From Halorientalis sp. LT38 (GTDB lineage Archaea > Halobacteriota > Halobacteria > Halobacteriales > Haloarculaceae), in contig NZ_JAYEZN010000001.1 in assembly GCF_037031225.1 (NCBI RefSeq), positions 2,046,001 to 2,110,000 of the forward strand: a DNA stretch of 64,000 bases, given 5' to 3'. The notes beneath the pieces are model-generated. The model worked only from the letters and a program-made list of their open reading frames with translations. It was not told the DNA's origin and made no database searches. The position numbers and the translations under genes are program-made. Shown piece by piece: positions 25,384 to 36,686 of the stretch (within the stretch, counting starts at the first letter, position 1; each line of letters starts with the position of its first letter).

Positions 25384-25710
25384 ATGAGTTACATGATGCA
25401 CGACGAACTGCGGAGGTGCGAGGACATCGAGCGATTGACCGACAGCGAGTACCACAGACTCCTCTCTGCCGATCGGCGCCGCACGACGCTCGAGGTTCTC
25501 CTCGAACGGACTGCACCGATCGAACTCGATGCCCTGGCGGCGGCCGTCGCTGCCCGAGAGCGGGACGGCGGGTCGGCTTCCGAGGAGCGGTTACGGCGGG
25601 TTTCGTCGACACTCCACCACGTCCACCTCCCGAAGATGGCTACCTTCGGTGTGGTGAACTACGACTCGGACGCGAACCGCGTCACGTCCTGTCCCTCGAA
25701 TCCCTTCTGA
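25384..25710 (+). CDS. DUF7344-like winged-helix protein, probably frameshifted
   Basis: The frame encodes 108 residues with the haloarchaeal pattern RLTDSEYHRLLSADRRRTTLEVLL, then LHHVHLPKMATFGVVNYD, a small HTH-like domain often found beside signalling genes. After SDANR the frame runs into TSCPSNPF-stop. The +1 frame from about 25678 continues with convincing codons as HVLSLESLLTELRRAV to a stop at 25818-25820, so the gene appears to have lost or gained a base near 25680. It sits between the PAS regulator and the histidine kinase. Confidence 0.65.
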   Translation: MSYMMHDELRRCEDIERLTDSEYHRLLSADRRRTTLEVLLERTAPIELDALAAAVAARERDGGSASEERLRRVSSTLHHVHLPKMATFGVVNYDSDANRVTSCPSNPF

Positions 25711-25960
25711 CCGAACTCCGCCGGGCAGTCCGAGTCGGTCGTCTCGTGATCCCTTCCCGTTCCGAGCACCGGCAGCCGCGCCGAGTGGACGTGACCCGAC
25801 GCCGAGAAAGCGAACTGTAGACGGCGATAGCCGAGAACTTCGAGTCCCTCCCGTCGTCGCCTGCGCGATCGGAAGTGACGCCGCGGAAAACCTCTCCATT
25901 AATTATCACTATTGAGACCGCGGCCGGGTGATTAACAATTCGTGGAGTAAAGGCCAGTAC

Positions 25961-27760
25961 ATGGCAACGGGTTCGACCATCGTCGTCTGGGCGTATCACG
26001 GCCTTCCGGTGGTCGCAACGATCCTTCACGTCGTTCTGGGCTACTGGATCTATCGCACGCACTGGGACACGCGCGGCGCGAAGTGGTTCGTGGGGATGCT
26101 CGCACTCGGCGGGACGTATGCAGCGATCACCTCCCTCCAGATGTTCGCGCCCTGGTACGAGGTGAAGGTACTTCTCTATGCGGTGGGCGGATTCTTCGGG
26201 CTGACGTCCTACGTGGCCTACGCCGGCTTCGCGGGGCGGTACACGGAAACGGATTATCATCGCCAGCCGGTCGTCAAAGCGATCCTGATCGCGATCCCGG
26301 TGGGGTATCTGGTGCAGGCTCCGCTGCAAAACCTGCAAAACGTCTGGGGATCGAGCGTCTGGATCGAGACCGAACCGTTTCGATACCTGGCGTACGAGCC
26401 CGGACTGGGCCTCCTGGTGATCGTGTTGCTGTCGTACGCCGTCGGCTTCTACAACCTGTACAAACTGAGCGTGTATCTGCTGTCGACCTCGAAGCGCGCC
26501 ACGAAACAACTCGGTCTGCTAATGGCAGGCGCGCTCAGTATTATGGCCATCGCCGTGGTCAGTAACCTGGGGTTGTTCCCCGCGACGAACTTCTATCACG
26601 GCGTCTACGCGACGATTCCCTTCATCCTGTTCACCTCGCTGGCGCTGTTCCGGTTCGATCTGTTGAACGTCCAGCCGGTCGCGCGCAGCGCCGTCGTCGA
26701 GAACCTCCGTGATCCCGTCGTCGTCCTCGACGACAGGCGGCGCGTCATCGACTTCAACGATGCGAGCACTCGTCTCTGGCCCGATATCGCCGATCACGTC
26801 GGTGACTCCTTCGACAGCGCCTGTCCCGCGCTATCCGACGCCGTTTCCCTCACCAGCGACGGGGAGCAAGCGGCCCAGATCACGCTGCCAGTCGACGGCC
26901 GCGATCGCCACTACTCCGTTACCGTCTCACGGGTCAGCCGGCGCGGCGAGGACGACACGTTGCTATCCGTTCTGCTCCGGGACGTGACCGAGCTCGAACA
27001 GTCCCGCTGGCAGCTCGAGAAACAGAACGAACGGCTGGATCAGGTCGCCTCGACCATCTCTCACGACTTGCGCAACCCGATCACGGTGGCCGAAAGCCGA
27101 CTCGAACTCATGGAGGTACACGTTGACCGCGGCACCGTCGACGACGAGACCGAATCCAGACTGAGAGCGGACGTCGACGAAGTCACCACCGCCACCGGCC
27201 GCATGCAGGACATCGTCGACGACGTCCTCACCATCGCCCGCGAGGGCAAAACCGTGGAGGAGACCGAACCGATCTCGCTGGCCGGCGCCGCCCGCGACGC
27301 CTGGGACACCGTCGACACCGAGGCGGCGACCCTGACTGTCGACGGCGACCGGCAACTCCAGGCCGATCGATCGAAGTTCCTCTCCATGCTGGAGAACCTC
27401 TTTCGCAACGCCGTCGAACACGGCTCCACGAGCCCTGACTCACAGGATCGTCAGGACGCCGTCGATCACGGTCCCGCCGACGTGACCGTCGAGATCGGGC
27501 CGACCGACGCCGGCTTCTACGTCGCAGACGACGGCCCGGGGATCCCCACCGAACACGAAGACGAGATCTTCGAGTACGGGTACACCACGACCGAGGAGGG
27601 GACGGGACTGGGCCTCTCCATCGTCAAGACCATGGCGGAGTCACACAGCTGGACCGTCGAGCTGGACCGGGACTACGACGACGGGACCCGTTTCGTCTTC
27701 GGAGAGGTCGACGTCGAGCCTGTGACCGGGCGAATCGACGTGGAAACCGGCCTCCCCTGA
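25961..27760 (+). CDS. 7TM-domain sensor histidine kinase
   Basis: The 599-residue protein has an N-terminal seven-helix membrane domain (about 5-225, the histidine-kinase 7TM type). A PAS-like domain follows (about 240-345, DPVVVLDDRRRVIDFNDAST), then HisKA with phospho-acceptor H368 in ISHDLRNP and an HATPase domain with the N box NLFRNAVEH, DDGPGIP and GTGLGLSIVKTMAE. It should autophosphorylate in response to a membrane or cytosolic signal; no response regulator is adjacent. The start is ambiguous: ATG 25961 with GATTAAC at 25930-25936, or GTG 25928 with TTAATTAT at 25899-25906. Confidence 0.9.
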   Translation: MATGSTIVVWAYHGLPVVATILHVVLGYWIYRTHWDTRGAKWFVGMLALGGTYAAITSLQMFAPWYEVKVLLYAVGGFFGLTSYVAYAGFAGRYTETDYHRQPVVKAILIAIPVGYLVQAPLQNLQNVWGSSVWIETEPFRYLAYEPGLGLLVIVLLSYAVGFYNLYKLSVYLLSTSKRATKQLGLLMAGALSIMAIAVVSNLGLFPATNFYHGVYATIPFILFTSLALFRFDLLNVQPVARSAVVENLRDPVVVLDDRRRVIDFNDASTRLWPDIADHVGDSFDSACPALSDAVSLTSDGEQAAQITLPVDGRDRHYSVTVSRVSRRGEDDTLLSVLLRDVTELEQSRWQLEKQNERLDQVASTISHDLRNPITVAESRLELMEVHVDRGTVDDETESRLRADVDEVTTATGRMQDIVDDVLTIAREGKTVEETEPISLAGAARDAWDTVDTEAATLTVDGDRQLQADRSKFLSMLENLFRNAVEHGSTSPDSQDRQDAVDHGPADVTVEIGPTDAGFYVADDGPGIPTEHEDEIFEYGYTTTEEGTGLGLSIVKTMAESHSWTVELDRDYDDGTRFVFGEVDVEPVTGRIDVETGLP

Positions 27761-27850
27761 TCCGGCGCGTCCGGTGAATCGTCGGCGGCTCCGCGAGAGA
27801 CGCGAGCTGTAGACAGCACGCCTAAGCCCCTCGGCGTGTCAGGTCCCGCT

Positions 27851-28354
27851 ATGTTCGCGGAGATCATGGAGAAGTTCGAGGGCAGCCCTTCCCAGCAGGC
27901 GGTCATCCGGCTGCTGCTCGAACGCGGGTTCTCGGTCAACGACGAGGGCCGGGTCGTCTCGGGCGGCATCGAGATCCCCAACACCGGCATCGCCCGGGAG
28001 ATCGACGTCGACCGCCGGGTGGTCGACTCGACGACCGACGCCATCCTCGAAGACGAGAAGCTCCGGCGCATCTTCCAGAACATCTCCCAGATCCCCAGTC
28101 TGATGGACCTCGCGCCGGTGCTCGACCTGCACGTCCTGACCGTCGACGTCTACGACACAGAACAATCGGGGATCGTCGCCGAGATCACGGGCATGATCGC
28201 CGACCGCGGGATCTCGATGCGCCAGACCGTCTCCGAGGACCCCGAGTTCGCCGTCGATCCCAAGCTCTACATCATCACCGAGCAGGCGCTCCCCGGTGAC
28301 CTCCTCAACGAGATCCGTGACCTGGAGTACGTCCGCGAGATCGGGCTCCAGTAG
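27851..28354 (+). CDS. ACT-domain amino-acid-binding regulator
   Basis: The 167-residue protein has an N-terminal HTH-like region (SPSQQAVIRLLLERGFSVN, about 10-75). A C-terminal ACT domain (about 95-165, VLTVDVYDTEQSGIVAEITGMIADRGISM) is of the kind that binds amino acids. It resembles a conserved archaeal family assumed to regulate amino acid metabolism. CCTAAGCC at about 27820-27827 is the upstream box for the ATG at 27851. It is convergent with the NarK-like gene. Confidence 0.82.
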   Translation: MFAEIMEKFEGSPSQQAVIRLLLERGFSVNDEGRVVSGGIEIPNTGIAREIDVDRRVVDSTTDAILEDEKLRRIFQNISQIPSLMDLAPVLDLHVLTVDVYDTEQSGIVAEITGMIADRGISMRQTVSEDPEFAVDPKLYIITEQALPGDLLNEIRDLEYVREIGLQ

Positions 28355-28366
28355 ACGGAAAGGGGG

Positions 28367-29686
28367 TCAGTCGTCGGCGGCGACGCTGCCCGACTCCTCA
28401 CCGGCAGCGACGAAGCCGTCGGTGGTCGCCCGGTTGGCGACGTGCGGGCGGAACACCCACGCGGCCAGCAACACGATGGGGAGCATCGAGACGGCGACGA
28501 TGGAGTACCCCAGGTGGAGGTTCGCCAGGAACGGCGCGGAGTAGACCAGCGGGTAGACGATGCCGCCCACGGTGCCGACGCCGCCGACGACGCCCGCGAC
28601 CGCGCCCGAACTGTTCGGGAACATCGCCGGCACCTGCGCGAAGATGGCGCCCTCGGCGAAGGCACAGCCCATGCCGACGAGGAAGCCGGCGCCGACGGCG
28701 AGCAGCACCCGCCCGCTGAGGCCGGCCAGCGTCATCCCGAACATCGTCAGGACGACGAAACACAGGGCCGTGAAAGTCCACTGCTCGCGGTAGCGGCCGG
28801 TGAAGACGGGGAGGATGTTCTTCTCCTTGCGCGCCAGCAGGTCGCTGACGTAGCCGCCGATCGGTCTGAGGAGGCCCGCAGCGATCGAGAACGTCGCCGC
28901 GAACGTCGCAGCGAGCGTGAGGTTCTGCGTGTCGAACCCCTCGCGGTAGTAGGTGGCGAGCCAGCCGTTCATCGACAGCTCCAGCCCGAAGGTCATCACG
29001 TACGCCAGCGCGAGGACGACGGTCCCGTACCGGGTGGCGGTGTAGAACCAGCCCTTGAAGCTCGCGCTCTCCCTGGTCGCCTGGCGCTTCTCGTCGCTCT
29101 TTGCGGCCTCGCCCAGCGCGTAGTAGGCGACCCCGAGCAGGATCGAGACGATCCCGGTGTAGAAGAACGCGGCCCGCCAGTTCGTCTGGAAGAGGGGGCC
29201 ACTCCAGTCGGTCGGGAACACGCGCGGGAGGATCAGCGCCCCGCCCGCCGCGCCGGCGTTACCGATGCCGGCGTAGATGCCCTCGGCGGTGCCCAGGTTC
29301 TCCTCGTCGAACCACTCCGAGACGTGCTGGATGCCGATGACGAAGGTGATCCCCGCCGTGGCGACGATCAGCCGCTCGACGAAGAAGACGGCGTAGCTCT
29401 GGGCGAACGCGCTCGCGATCGAGAACACGCCGACGTAGCCCAGTACGATCGCGAACACGGTCGGCGCGCCGAACTTGTCGGAGAGCCAGCCGGTCAGGAT
29501 CCGGCCGAAGGGCGCCAGCCAGATGGCCGCGCTCGCCAGAATCCCGATCTCCGCAAGCGAGAGCCCGAACTCCTCGGCCATCGGGCCCGTGAACGGGGCG
29601 AAGGAGAACCAGATCAGGAAGGAGAAGTTGAACCCGATCGTGGCGAGCAGCAGCGTCCGGTACTTGGTCATCCTGATCAGTCCCAT
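28367..29686 (-). CDS. narK: MFS transporter of the nitrate/nitrite (NarK) type
   Basis: The 439-residue major facilitator has twelve hydrophobic segments. The N-terminal helix [21 protein letters not shown] and the glycine-rich [16 protein letters not shown] stretch in helix 5 are typical of nitrate/nitrite porters, and the second glycine-rich segment ([16 protein letters not shown]) lies in helix 11. It should exchange or import nitrate. No nitrate reductase gene is adjacent in this window, so the substrate rests on family resemblance. An 18 bp palindrome lies 46-63 bases upstream. Confidence 0.8.
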   Translation of the reverse strand: MGLIRMTKYRTLLLATIGFNFSFLIWFSFAPFTGPMAEEFGLSLAEIGILASAAIWLAPFGRILTGWLSDKFGAPTVFAIVLGYVGVFSIASAFAQSYAVFFVERLIVATAGITFVIGIQHVSEWFDEENLGTAEGIYAGIGNAGAAGGALILPRVFPTDWSGPLFQTNWRAAFFYTGIVSILLGVAYYALGEAAKSDEKRQATRESASFKGWFYTATRYGTVVLALAYVMTFGLELSMNGWLATYYREGFDTQNLTLAATFAATFSIAAGLLRPIGGYVSDLLARKEKNILPVFTGRYREQWTFTALCFVVLTMFGMTLAGLSGRVLLAVGAGFLVGMGCAFAEGAIFAQVPAMFPNSSGAVAGVVGGVGTVGGIVYPLVYSAPFLANLHLGYSIVAVSMLPIVLLAAWVFRPHVANRATTDGFVAAGEESGSVAADD

Positions 29687-29731
29687 ACAGCCACCCCACC
29701 GGACCGCGCGCTCGACCCGCCGCGGACGACG

Positions 29732-29749
29732 AGGTCGCCGCGGCGACCT
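29732..29749 (-). promoter_or_regulatory. 18 bp perfect palindrome upstream of narK
   Basis: AGGTCGCCG followed directly by CGGCGACCT forms a perfect palindrome 46-63 bases before the narK start. The position suits an activator or repressor site. The remainder of the 288-base gap (29687-29974) is AT-rich from 29760 to 29930 and holds a tandem GATTACA pair at 29805-29818 but no gene. Confidence 0.5.
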
Positions 29750-29974
29750 ATCCGAATCCCACTTTCACAGATCGTTTGCTCGGATATCATTCTGAATGTC
29801 CACCGATTACAGATTACAATGGGCATTTGATCGAACATAACTCTGGCCATTGAATAAGTACAGAATTCAGACGCGCCGCTGGACGGACCGGCGATATACG
29901 GACGGGTACTATCTGTATAAGGGCGTAAAGCGGACGGAAATCCGCCGGAAAACCGACCGTTCGTCGACCGGGGA

Positions 29975-31354
29975 CTAGCGGAGGCGGACGTAGGGGGCGT
30001 CCGCGAGCGGTTCGACGACGCGCGTGTGTCCCGGGGTCCCGGCGGGGGATTTGGGGACCGAGAGGTACTGGAGTTCGTCGCCGCCCCGCCAGGTGCGGAT
30101 CACCTGGTCGGCGACCCCGGCGAAGAAGGCGGTGAGCCGGTCGCCGGCGAGCGTGCGGTCGATGGTCAGCACGAGCGTCAGGTCGTACTCGCCGTTCATG
30201 ACGTTGCCGTCGGCCCAGTAGTAGAGCTGACGGGACTCGTTCTCCGTGACGAGGTGGGCCATCGTCGAGTGTTCCAGTACTGCGACGGCCTCCTCGACGC
30301 GCCCGCCGAGTTCCGCCACCAGCGTCCGGAAGGCCTCCTGGATGCTCCCTTCCGTCTCCTGCATGACGACGTTCTCGCTCTCCAGGCCGGCGACCACGGG
30401 TTCGCTCGGGCTCCGGCTGACGGGGTCGATCAGGTACAGCAGGTTCCGGTCCATCAGCTCGGTGACCGGGCCGACCGGGTCCGCCAGCAGGTCGTTCACC
30501 CGGTTGACGAGCGTCCCCGGCGCGGTCACCAGCACGACCGGTGCGTCCCGTTCGACGGCGCGAGCGGTCAGTGCGGCGGTGAACGGCCAGTGCTCGGCCG
30601 TCCCGTCGTGTTCGAAGAGGGTGGTCCCGTTGCGGACGAAGCCGCCGGTCAGGGCGTCCAGTTCCGCGATGCCGCTGCGGAAGGGCTGGTCGTGGGTCGC
30701 CCACTCCCGGCTGGTCACCGACACGCCGTCGGCGTCGTGGTGGAGGGCGTGGCGCCGGGTGTCGTGGTCGCTGCCCCGGAGTTTCTCGACGCGGCAGAAC
30801 GAGCGCGCGTCACCCTCGACCTCCTCGCGCCAGCAGTCGACGACGCCGTGTGCGAGCCGCGCCAGCGCGGGCGGTTCGTCGGGCGTCGCCGTCAGCACCG
30901 CCGTCGTCCCGTGCTCGTCGAGCCGTTCGAGCAGGTGAAAGCGGCCGTGGCGCCCGCGCTCGCGGTCGGGCGCCAGGTCGACGAGGCCGCCGGCCCCGTC
31001 GACGACCAGGCGGTCCCAGTCGTCGGTCGAGAGCCGCTCGATCAGCGACCCGAACGGCACCGTCTCGCTCTCCTCGGCGGTGACGAACCGGACCCCGCCC
31101 GCGCTCGCGTCGCGGTGCGCGGCCGCCATCGTCACGCCCGCTGCCGGGTCGAGCGCCTCGCGCGCCACGTTCAGCGGCTCGTCCGTCGTCACGTAGAGAC
31201 AATCTCCGTCGTCGCTCGCGCCCGCGTCGAGGAACTGGGCGGCCAGCCGGCTCTTGCCGACCCCCGAGGGGCCCCGGACCAGCAGCGTCCGGCCTGCGGG
31301 CACCCCGCCGCCGAGCATCTCGTCGAGCATCGCGTCGCCGGTCGACGGTGACAT
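29975..31354 (-). CDS. KaiC-like ATPase with degenerate second domain
   Basis: The 459-residue protein has two RecA-fold halves. The first (about 1-215) has Walker A GPSGVGKS (K34) and a Walker B-like RLVVDGAGG. The second (about 225-440) keeps the KaiC opening FRSGIAELDALTGGF but its P-loop is replaced by EHDGTAEHW, so it should not hydrolyse ATP. Such proteins are common in haloarchaea and are thought to serve signalling; the target is unknown. The ATG at 31354 is divergent from the IMPACT gene. Confidence 0.8.
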   Translation of the reverse strand: MSPSTGDAMLDEMLGGGVPAGRTLLVRGPSGVGKSRLAAQFLDAGASDDGDCLYVTTDEPLNVAREALDPAAGVTMAAAHRDASAGGVRFVTAEESETVPFGSLIERLSTDDWDRLVVDGAGGLVDLAPDRERGRHGRFHLLERLDEHGTTAVLTATPDEPPALARLAHGVVDCWREEVEGDARSFCRVEKLRGSDHDTRRHALHHDADGVSVTSREWATHDQPFRSGIAELDALTGGFVRNGTTLFEHDGTAEHWPFTAALTARAVERDAPVVLVTAPGTLVNRVNDLLADPVGPVTELMDRNLLYLIDPVSRSPSEPVVAGLESENVVMQETEGSIQEAFRTLVAELGGRVEEAVAVLEHSTMAHLVTENESRQLYYWADGNVMNGEYDLTLVLTIDRTLAGDRLTAFFAGVADQVIRTWRGGDELQYLSVPKSPAGTPGHTRVVEPLADAPYVRLR

Positions 31355-31452
31355 GTCTCATAGAGTGGGCCGGGTCCTCTTCAAGGTCGGCACGGTTCAG
31401 TCCCGCGAACGACGGCGTAACGGGTTTGAGCGCCGCCCCCGTTCCCCCGCCA

Positions 31453-32055
31453 GTGACCGACAGTTACCGGACCCTCGCCGGCCGGGGGGAAGCCGCCTTC
31501 GAGATCCAGGGCTCCGAGTTCATCGGCCACGCGGCCCCCGTCCCCGACGTCGCGGCCGCCGAGGACTTCGTCGCGGAGATCGGCGAGGCCTACGCCGACG
31601 CGACCCACAACGTCCCGGCCTACCGCGTCCGGGCCGACCCGCTCGCCGAGTGGTCCTCCGACGCCGACGAGCCCTCGGGATCGGCGGGCAAACCCGCGCT
31701 GAACGTCCTCCAGGGCGAGGAACTGGAGAACGTCGTCGCCGTGGTCACCCGCTACTACGGCGGGACGAACCTCGGCGTGGGCGGGCTCGCCCGATCCTAC
31801 GCTCGGGGGGTCAAACTCGCCGTCGAAGACGCCGGGATCGTCGAGCGGCGACCCCACGAGTCGTTCTCGATCACCGTGGCCTACGACGACTCCGGGACCG
31901 TTCGCGGCCTCCTCGAGTCCGCCGCGGTCGAGTTCGACGCCGACTACGAGGCCGAGGTCTCCTTCGACGTCCGCGTCCCCGTCGCCGACGCCCCGGAACT
32001 GCGGGACCGGATCATGAGCGCGACCAGCGGTCGGGCGACCATCGACCGAGACTGA
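31453..32055 (+). CDS. IMPACT/YigZ family protein
   Basis: The 200-residue protein has the IMPACT core (about 1-115): SEFIGHAAPV, THNVPAYRV, DADEPSGSAGKPALNVLQGEE-like region and VVTRYYGGTNLGVGGLARSY. A C-terminal DUF1949-like ferredoxin-fold domain follows. The family is widespread and its role is uncertain (translation-related in eukaryotes, possible proline dipeptidase or tRNA-related in bacteria). The start is GTG at 31453, placed by GGGTTTGAG at 31423-31431 for a leaderless mRNA. Confidence 0.85.
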   Translation: MTDSYRTLAGRGEAAFEIQGSEFIGHAAPVPDVAAAEDFVAEIGEAYADATHNVPAYRVRADPLAEWSSDADEPSGSAGKPALNVLQGEELENVVAVVTRYYGGTNLGVGGLARSYARGVKLAVEDAGIVERRPHESFSITVAYDDSGTVRGLLESAAVEFDADYEAEVSFDVRVPVADAPELRDRIMSATSGRATIDRD

Positions 32056-32176
32056 CCCCTCTCCTTCGGGTTCGGCTGCAACACTGGCCCGGTCGCTGTC
32101 TGGCGTTCTCCAGCTGAAACGAAGGGGTGAAGGATCGTGCTGGCGTGGCCCACGGTGTGCGGTACCGTCGCCCGTC

Positions 32177-32851
32177 TCATGTGGTCCGGAACGCGCGGTC
32201 GCCGGCGTCGCCGAGACCGGGGACGATGAAGCCGTCGTCGTCCAGACCCTCGTCGACGCTGACGGTCAGGATCTCCGCCTCCGGGAACGCCTCGGCGACG
32301 CGTTCGATGCCGGCCGGGGCGCTGACCGCCGACAGCACGATGATAGTCTCCGGCTCGCCCGCGGCCGTGACCCGCTCCAGCACGGCCGTCATCGTCGACC
32401 CGGTCGCCAGCATCGGGTCGGCGACGATGACGGTGTCCTCGGGGCGGATCTCCGGCAACTTCTCGTAGTCGACGTCGATTGGGAACTGGCCCGCGTCGTC
32501 CATCCCCGCGCTCTCGTCGCGCCCGGCGCTGATGACGCCCTGTTTCGCCGACGGGAACGCCTTCAGGAGGCCCTCGACGAACGGCGTCGCCGCCCGGAGG
32601 ACGTTCACGATCACCACGTCGTCCAGCCCGGTGACGCGTTCGCCGGTCGTCTCCGTCAGCGGGGTCCGGACGTCGACCGCTTCGGTGTCCATCGCGCCGT
32701 CGATGATCTCGTAGCCGCAGATCCGGCCGAGTTTCACGAGGCCCTTCCGGAAGGCGACCTGCTCGGTCTCGACGCTGCGGAGGTCGGTGAGGGTGTGTCT
32801 CGCGAGCGCGTGGGTGAGGACGGCCGCGTCACCGCGGTGCTCGATGGGCAT
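32177..32851 (-). CDS. upp: uracil phosphoribosyltransferase
   Basis: The 224-residue enzyme converts uracil and PRPP to UMP in pyrimidine salvage. The PRPP loop is [14 protein letters not shown], with [20 protein letters not shown] and the C-terminal uracil-binding [13 protein letters not shown]. The start [12 protein letters not shown] at 32851 fits the family; an upstream ATG at 32878 would add nine residues. It is divergent from the DUF5828-like gene. Confidence 0.96.
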   Translation of the reverse strand: MPIEHRGDAAVLTHALARHTLTDLRSVETEQVAFRKGLVKLGRICGYEIIDGAMDTEAVDVRTPLTETTGERVTGLDDVVIVNVLRAATPFVEGLLKAFPSAKQGVISAGRDESAGMDDAGQFPIDVDYEKLPEIRPEDTVIVADPMLATGSTMTAVLERVTAAGEPETIIVLSAVSAPAGIERVAEAFPEAEILTVSVDEGLDDDGFIVPGLGDAGDRAFRTT

Positions 32852-32959
32852 ACCGGTCGTGTCGGTGCCCGCCTGCATAAAACCGGACGCGGCGGATCGG
32901 CGACCGAAAAGCCACGGGGGAAGAGGTATATTGCGTCACCCCATACGTGCCGGGAACCG

Positions 32960-33688
32960 ATGGAAGAGAGTGTTTCGGGGTTCAAGCAACGCGGCAGGTG
33001 GGTCGACGTGGTCGAACACGGCGAACGCATCACGCGTGCGCTGACCGACCTGCTGGAAGACCCCGACGTCGACGCCCCGATCGACGAGGACGCCCTCGCT
33101 GACTTCGACGAGTGGCGACCCAAGACCGACGAACGCCTCGACGAAGACGTCAACGAGAAGACCGCCGACCAGGCCAGCGTCGACGAGGGAGAGGGGGAGA
33201 AAGCCGGCAAGGACCCCGACGAGGACCTCCAGAAGGCCGGCGAGAAACTCACCGAGTCCTACGAGAAACTCGACGACGACCCGGACGAGGCCGTCGACAA
33301 GTGGGGCGAGTCGATCGACTACGTCGCCCGCGCGGCCGACTCCGCCGGCCGGAAGGCCCTCCGGGCGGTCGAAGGGGCCGTCTACAAGAACGTCATGACC
33401 CAGATCGCCCCCTACTACTTCGACAACGGCCTCGTCAGCGCCAACCTCCAGCGCGTCGGCCGCGGGGAGGCCCCCGAGTACGTCTTCGAGGTCAACGTCA
33501 ACGACGACGACCTCAAGATCCGCGTCTCGAACAGACTCGCCGACTTCGAATCCGACGTCGACCGCTGGCACGTCGACACGCCGAAAGACACGGACACCGT
33601 CGAAGCCGTCGAGGGCGTCGAGCCGCCGGACCCCGGCGACGAACTCGTCGCCGAGTCCAACGAACCCGCGCCCGACGACGAGGAGTGA
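32960..33688 (+). CDS. DUF5828-like haloarchaeal protein
   Basis: The 242-residue very acidic protein begins MEESVSGFKQRGRWVDVVEHGERI. A helical N-terminal half (33-125) holds many DED/KAG runs, and a compact C-terminal domain contains YKNVMTQIAPYYFDNGLVSA and EAPEYVFEVNVNDDDLKIRVS. The family is conserved in Halobacteria and has no assigned function. No signal peptide or membrane segment is visible. It lies between upp and katG. Confidence 0.8.
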   Translation: MEESVSGFKQRGRWVDVVEHGERITRALTDLLEDPDVDAPIDEDALADFDEWRPKTDERLDEDVNEKTADQASVDEGEGEKAGKDPDEDLQKAGEKLTESYEKLDDDPDEAVDKWGESIDYVARAADSAGRKALRAVEGAVYKNVMTQIAPYYFDNGLVSANLQRVGRGEAPEYVFEVNVNDDDLKIRVSNRLADFESDVDRWHVDTPKDTDTVEAVEGVEPPDPGDELVAESNEPAPDDEE

Positions 33689-33786
33689 CGACCCCCGCTC
33701 GGCGCGGGGTCTTTGCTTCCGAACAAACTCTTTTCGCAAACGAGAAAGGAAGAACCTGGATCTCAACCAATAGATTTGTATTCGCA

Positions 33787-33800
33787 GAACACGACTGTTC
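33787..33800 (+). promoter_or_regulatory. inverted repeat in the katG promoter
   Basis: GAACA-CGAC-TGTTC is a 5 bp perfect inverted repeat with a 4-base spacer, located 17-30 bases before the katG ATG. It is just downstream of the AT-rich box GATTTGTATT (33773-33782), a typical operator position for a peroxide- or metal-responsive repressor. The regulator is not identified. Confidence 0.5.
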
Positions 33801-33807
33801 GCTGTAG

Positions 33808-35985
<2,178 letters not shown>

Positions 35986-36092
35986 TCCCGGCCCGCGGCA
36001 CCGAGCCGCGCTGACCGCATTCTCCCGAATTTTCGGATTCGCTCGAATTCCCGCCGGACAGACTCAAGTCCCTCGCCTCCCTCGATCCTGTA

Positions 36093-36587
36093 GTGCGAAC
36101 CGCAAACTTCGGGCCGGTCGCGCCTGACGCCGACGTCTTCGGCGCGTGTCGACCCGGCCACCTCGGCGGCGACCGCTCTGCGTGGACGGCGACGCTCGCC
36201 GACGCCGGGGTCGGCACGGTCGTCTGTCTCCTCTCTGCCGACGAAGCGAGACGCTGGGGAGCGCCCGCCGCGTACGAGGACGCCTTCGAGACCGTCCACG
36301 CGCCGATCCGCGACCGTCACCTGCCCGAGGTCGACCGGCTGCGGTCGGTGCTCGACGCGCTCGCGACGGCGACGGACGACGGCGGTCGGGCCGCCGTCCA
36401 CTGCAACGCCGGCCTCGGCCGGACCGGCGTGGTCGGAGCGGCGTGGCTCGTGCGGGCTCGCGACCTGTCCCCGCCCGAGGCCGTCGAGACCGTCTCGAAC
36501 GTGACCGTCCCGCGGTCGCCCCGGGAGGCGATCCGCGACGGGAACGCGACCGAAAGAGAGCTCTACGACCTGCTGGCCCGGGTCTGA
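36093..36587 (+). CDS. dual-specificity protein phosphatase
   Basis: The 164-residue cysteine phosphatase has the P-loop HCNAGLGRTG (catalytic C104) and a plausible general acid in APIRDRHLPE. It belongs to the small archaeal DSP/tyrosine phosphatase group and would dephosphorylate proteins or RNA/sugar phosphates. The start is GTG at 36093, with TATA-like ACTCAAG about 27 bases upstream. Only 12 bases separate its stop from the displaced cysK tail on the other strand. Confidence 0.88.
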   Translation: MRTANFGPVAPDADVFGACRPGHLGGDRSAWTATLADAGVGTVVCLLSADEARRWGAPAAYEDAFETVHAPIRDRHLPEVDRLRSVLDALATATDDGGRAAVHCNAGLGRTGVVGAAWLVRARDLSPPEAVETVSNVTVPRSPREAIRDGNATERELYDLLARV

Positions 36588-36599
36588 CGTCTCCCCGTC

Positions 36600-36674
36600 G
36601 AACAGTCCCGTCGAGCGGTATCGCTCGCCGGTGTCCGGCAGCACGACGACGGTCACCTCCTCGGGGTAGTCACG
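36600..36674 (-). pseudogene. cysK: displaced 3' end of cysK (remnant)
   Basis: These 75 bases match 37831-37905, inside the end of intact cysK, at 69 positions in the same orientation. They encode RDYPEEVTVVVLPDTGERY then RSTGLFD, against the same segment with LSTELFD in CysK. Upstream it is cut within a codon or two of the membrane gene's stop (36687); downstream its own stop is missing. It is a remnant, separated from the intact gene by a 1.1 kb islet. Confidence 0.88.
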
Positions 36675-36686
36675 GCGACGCCGCGA

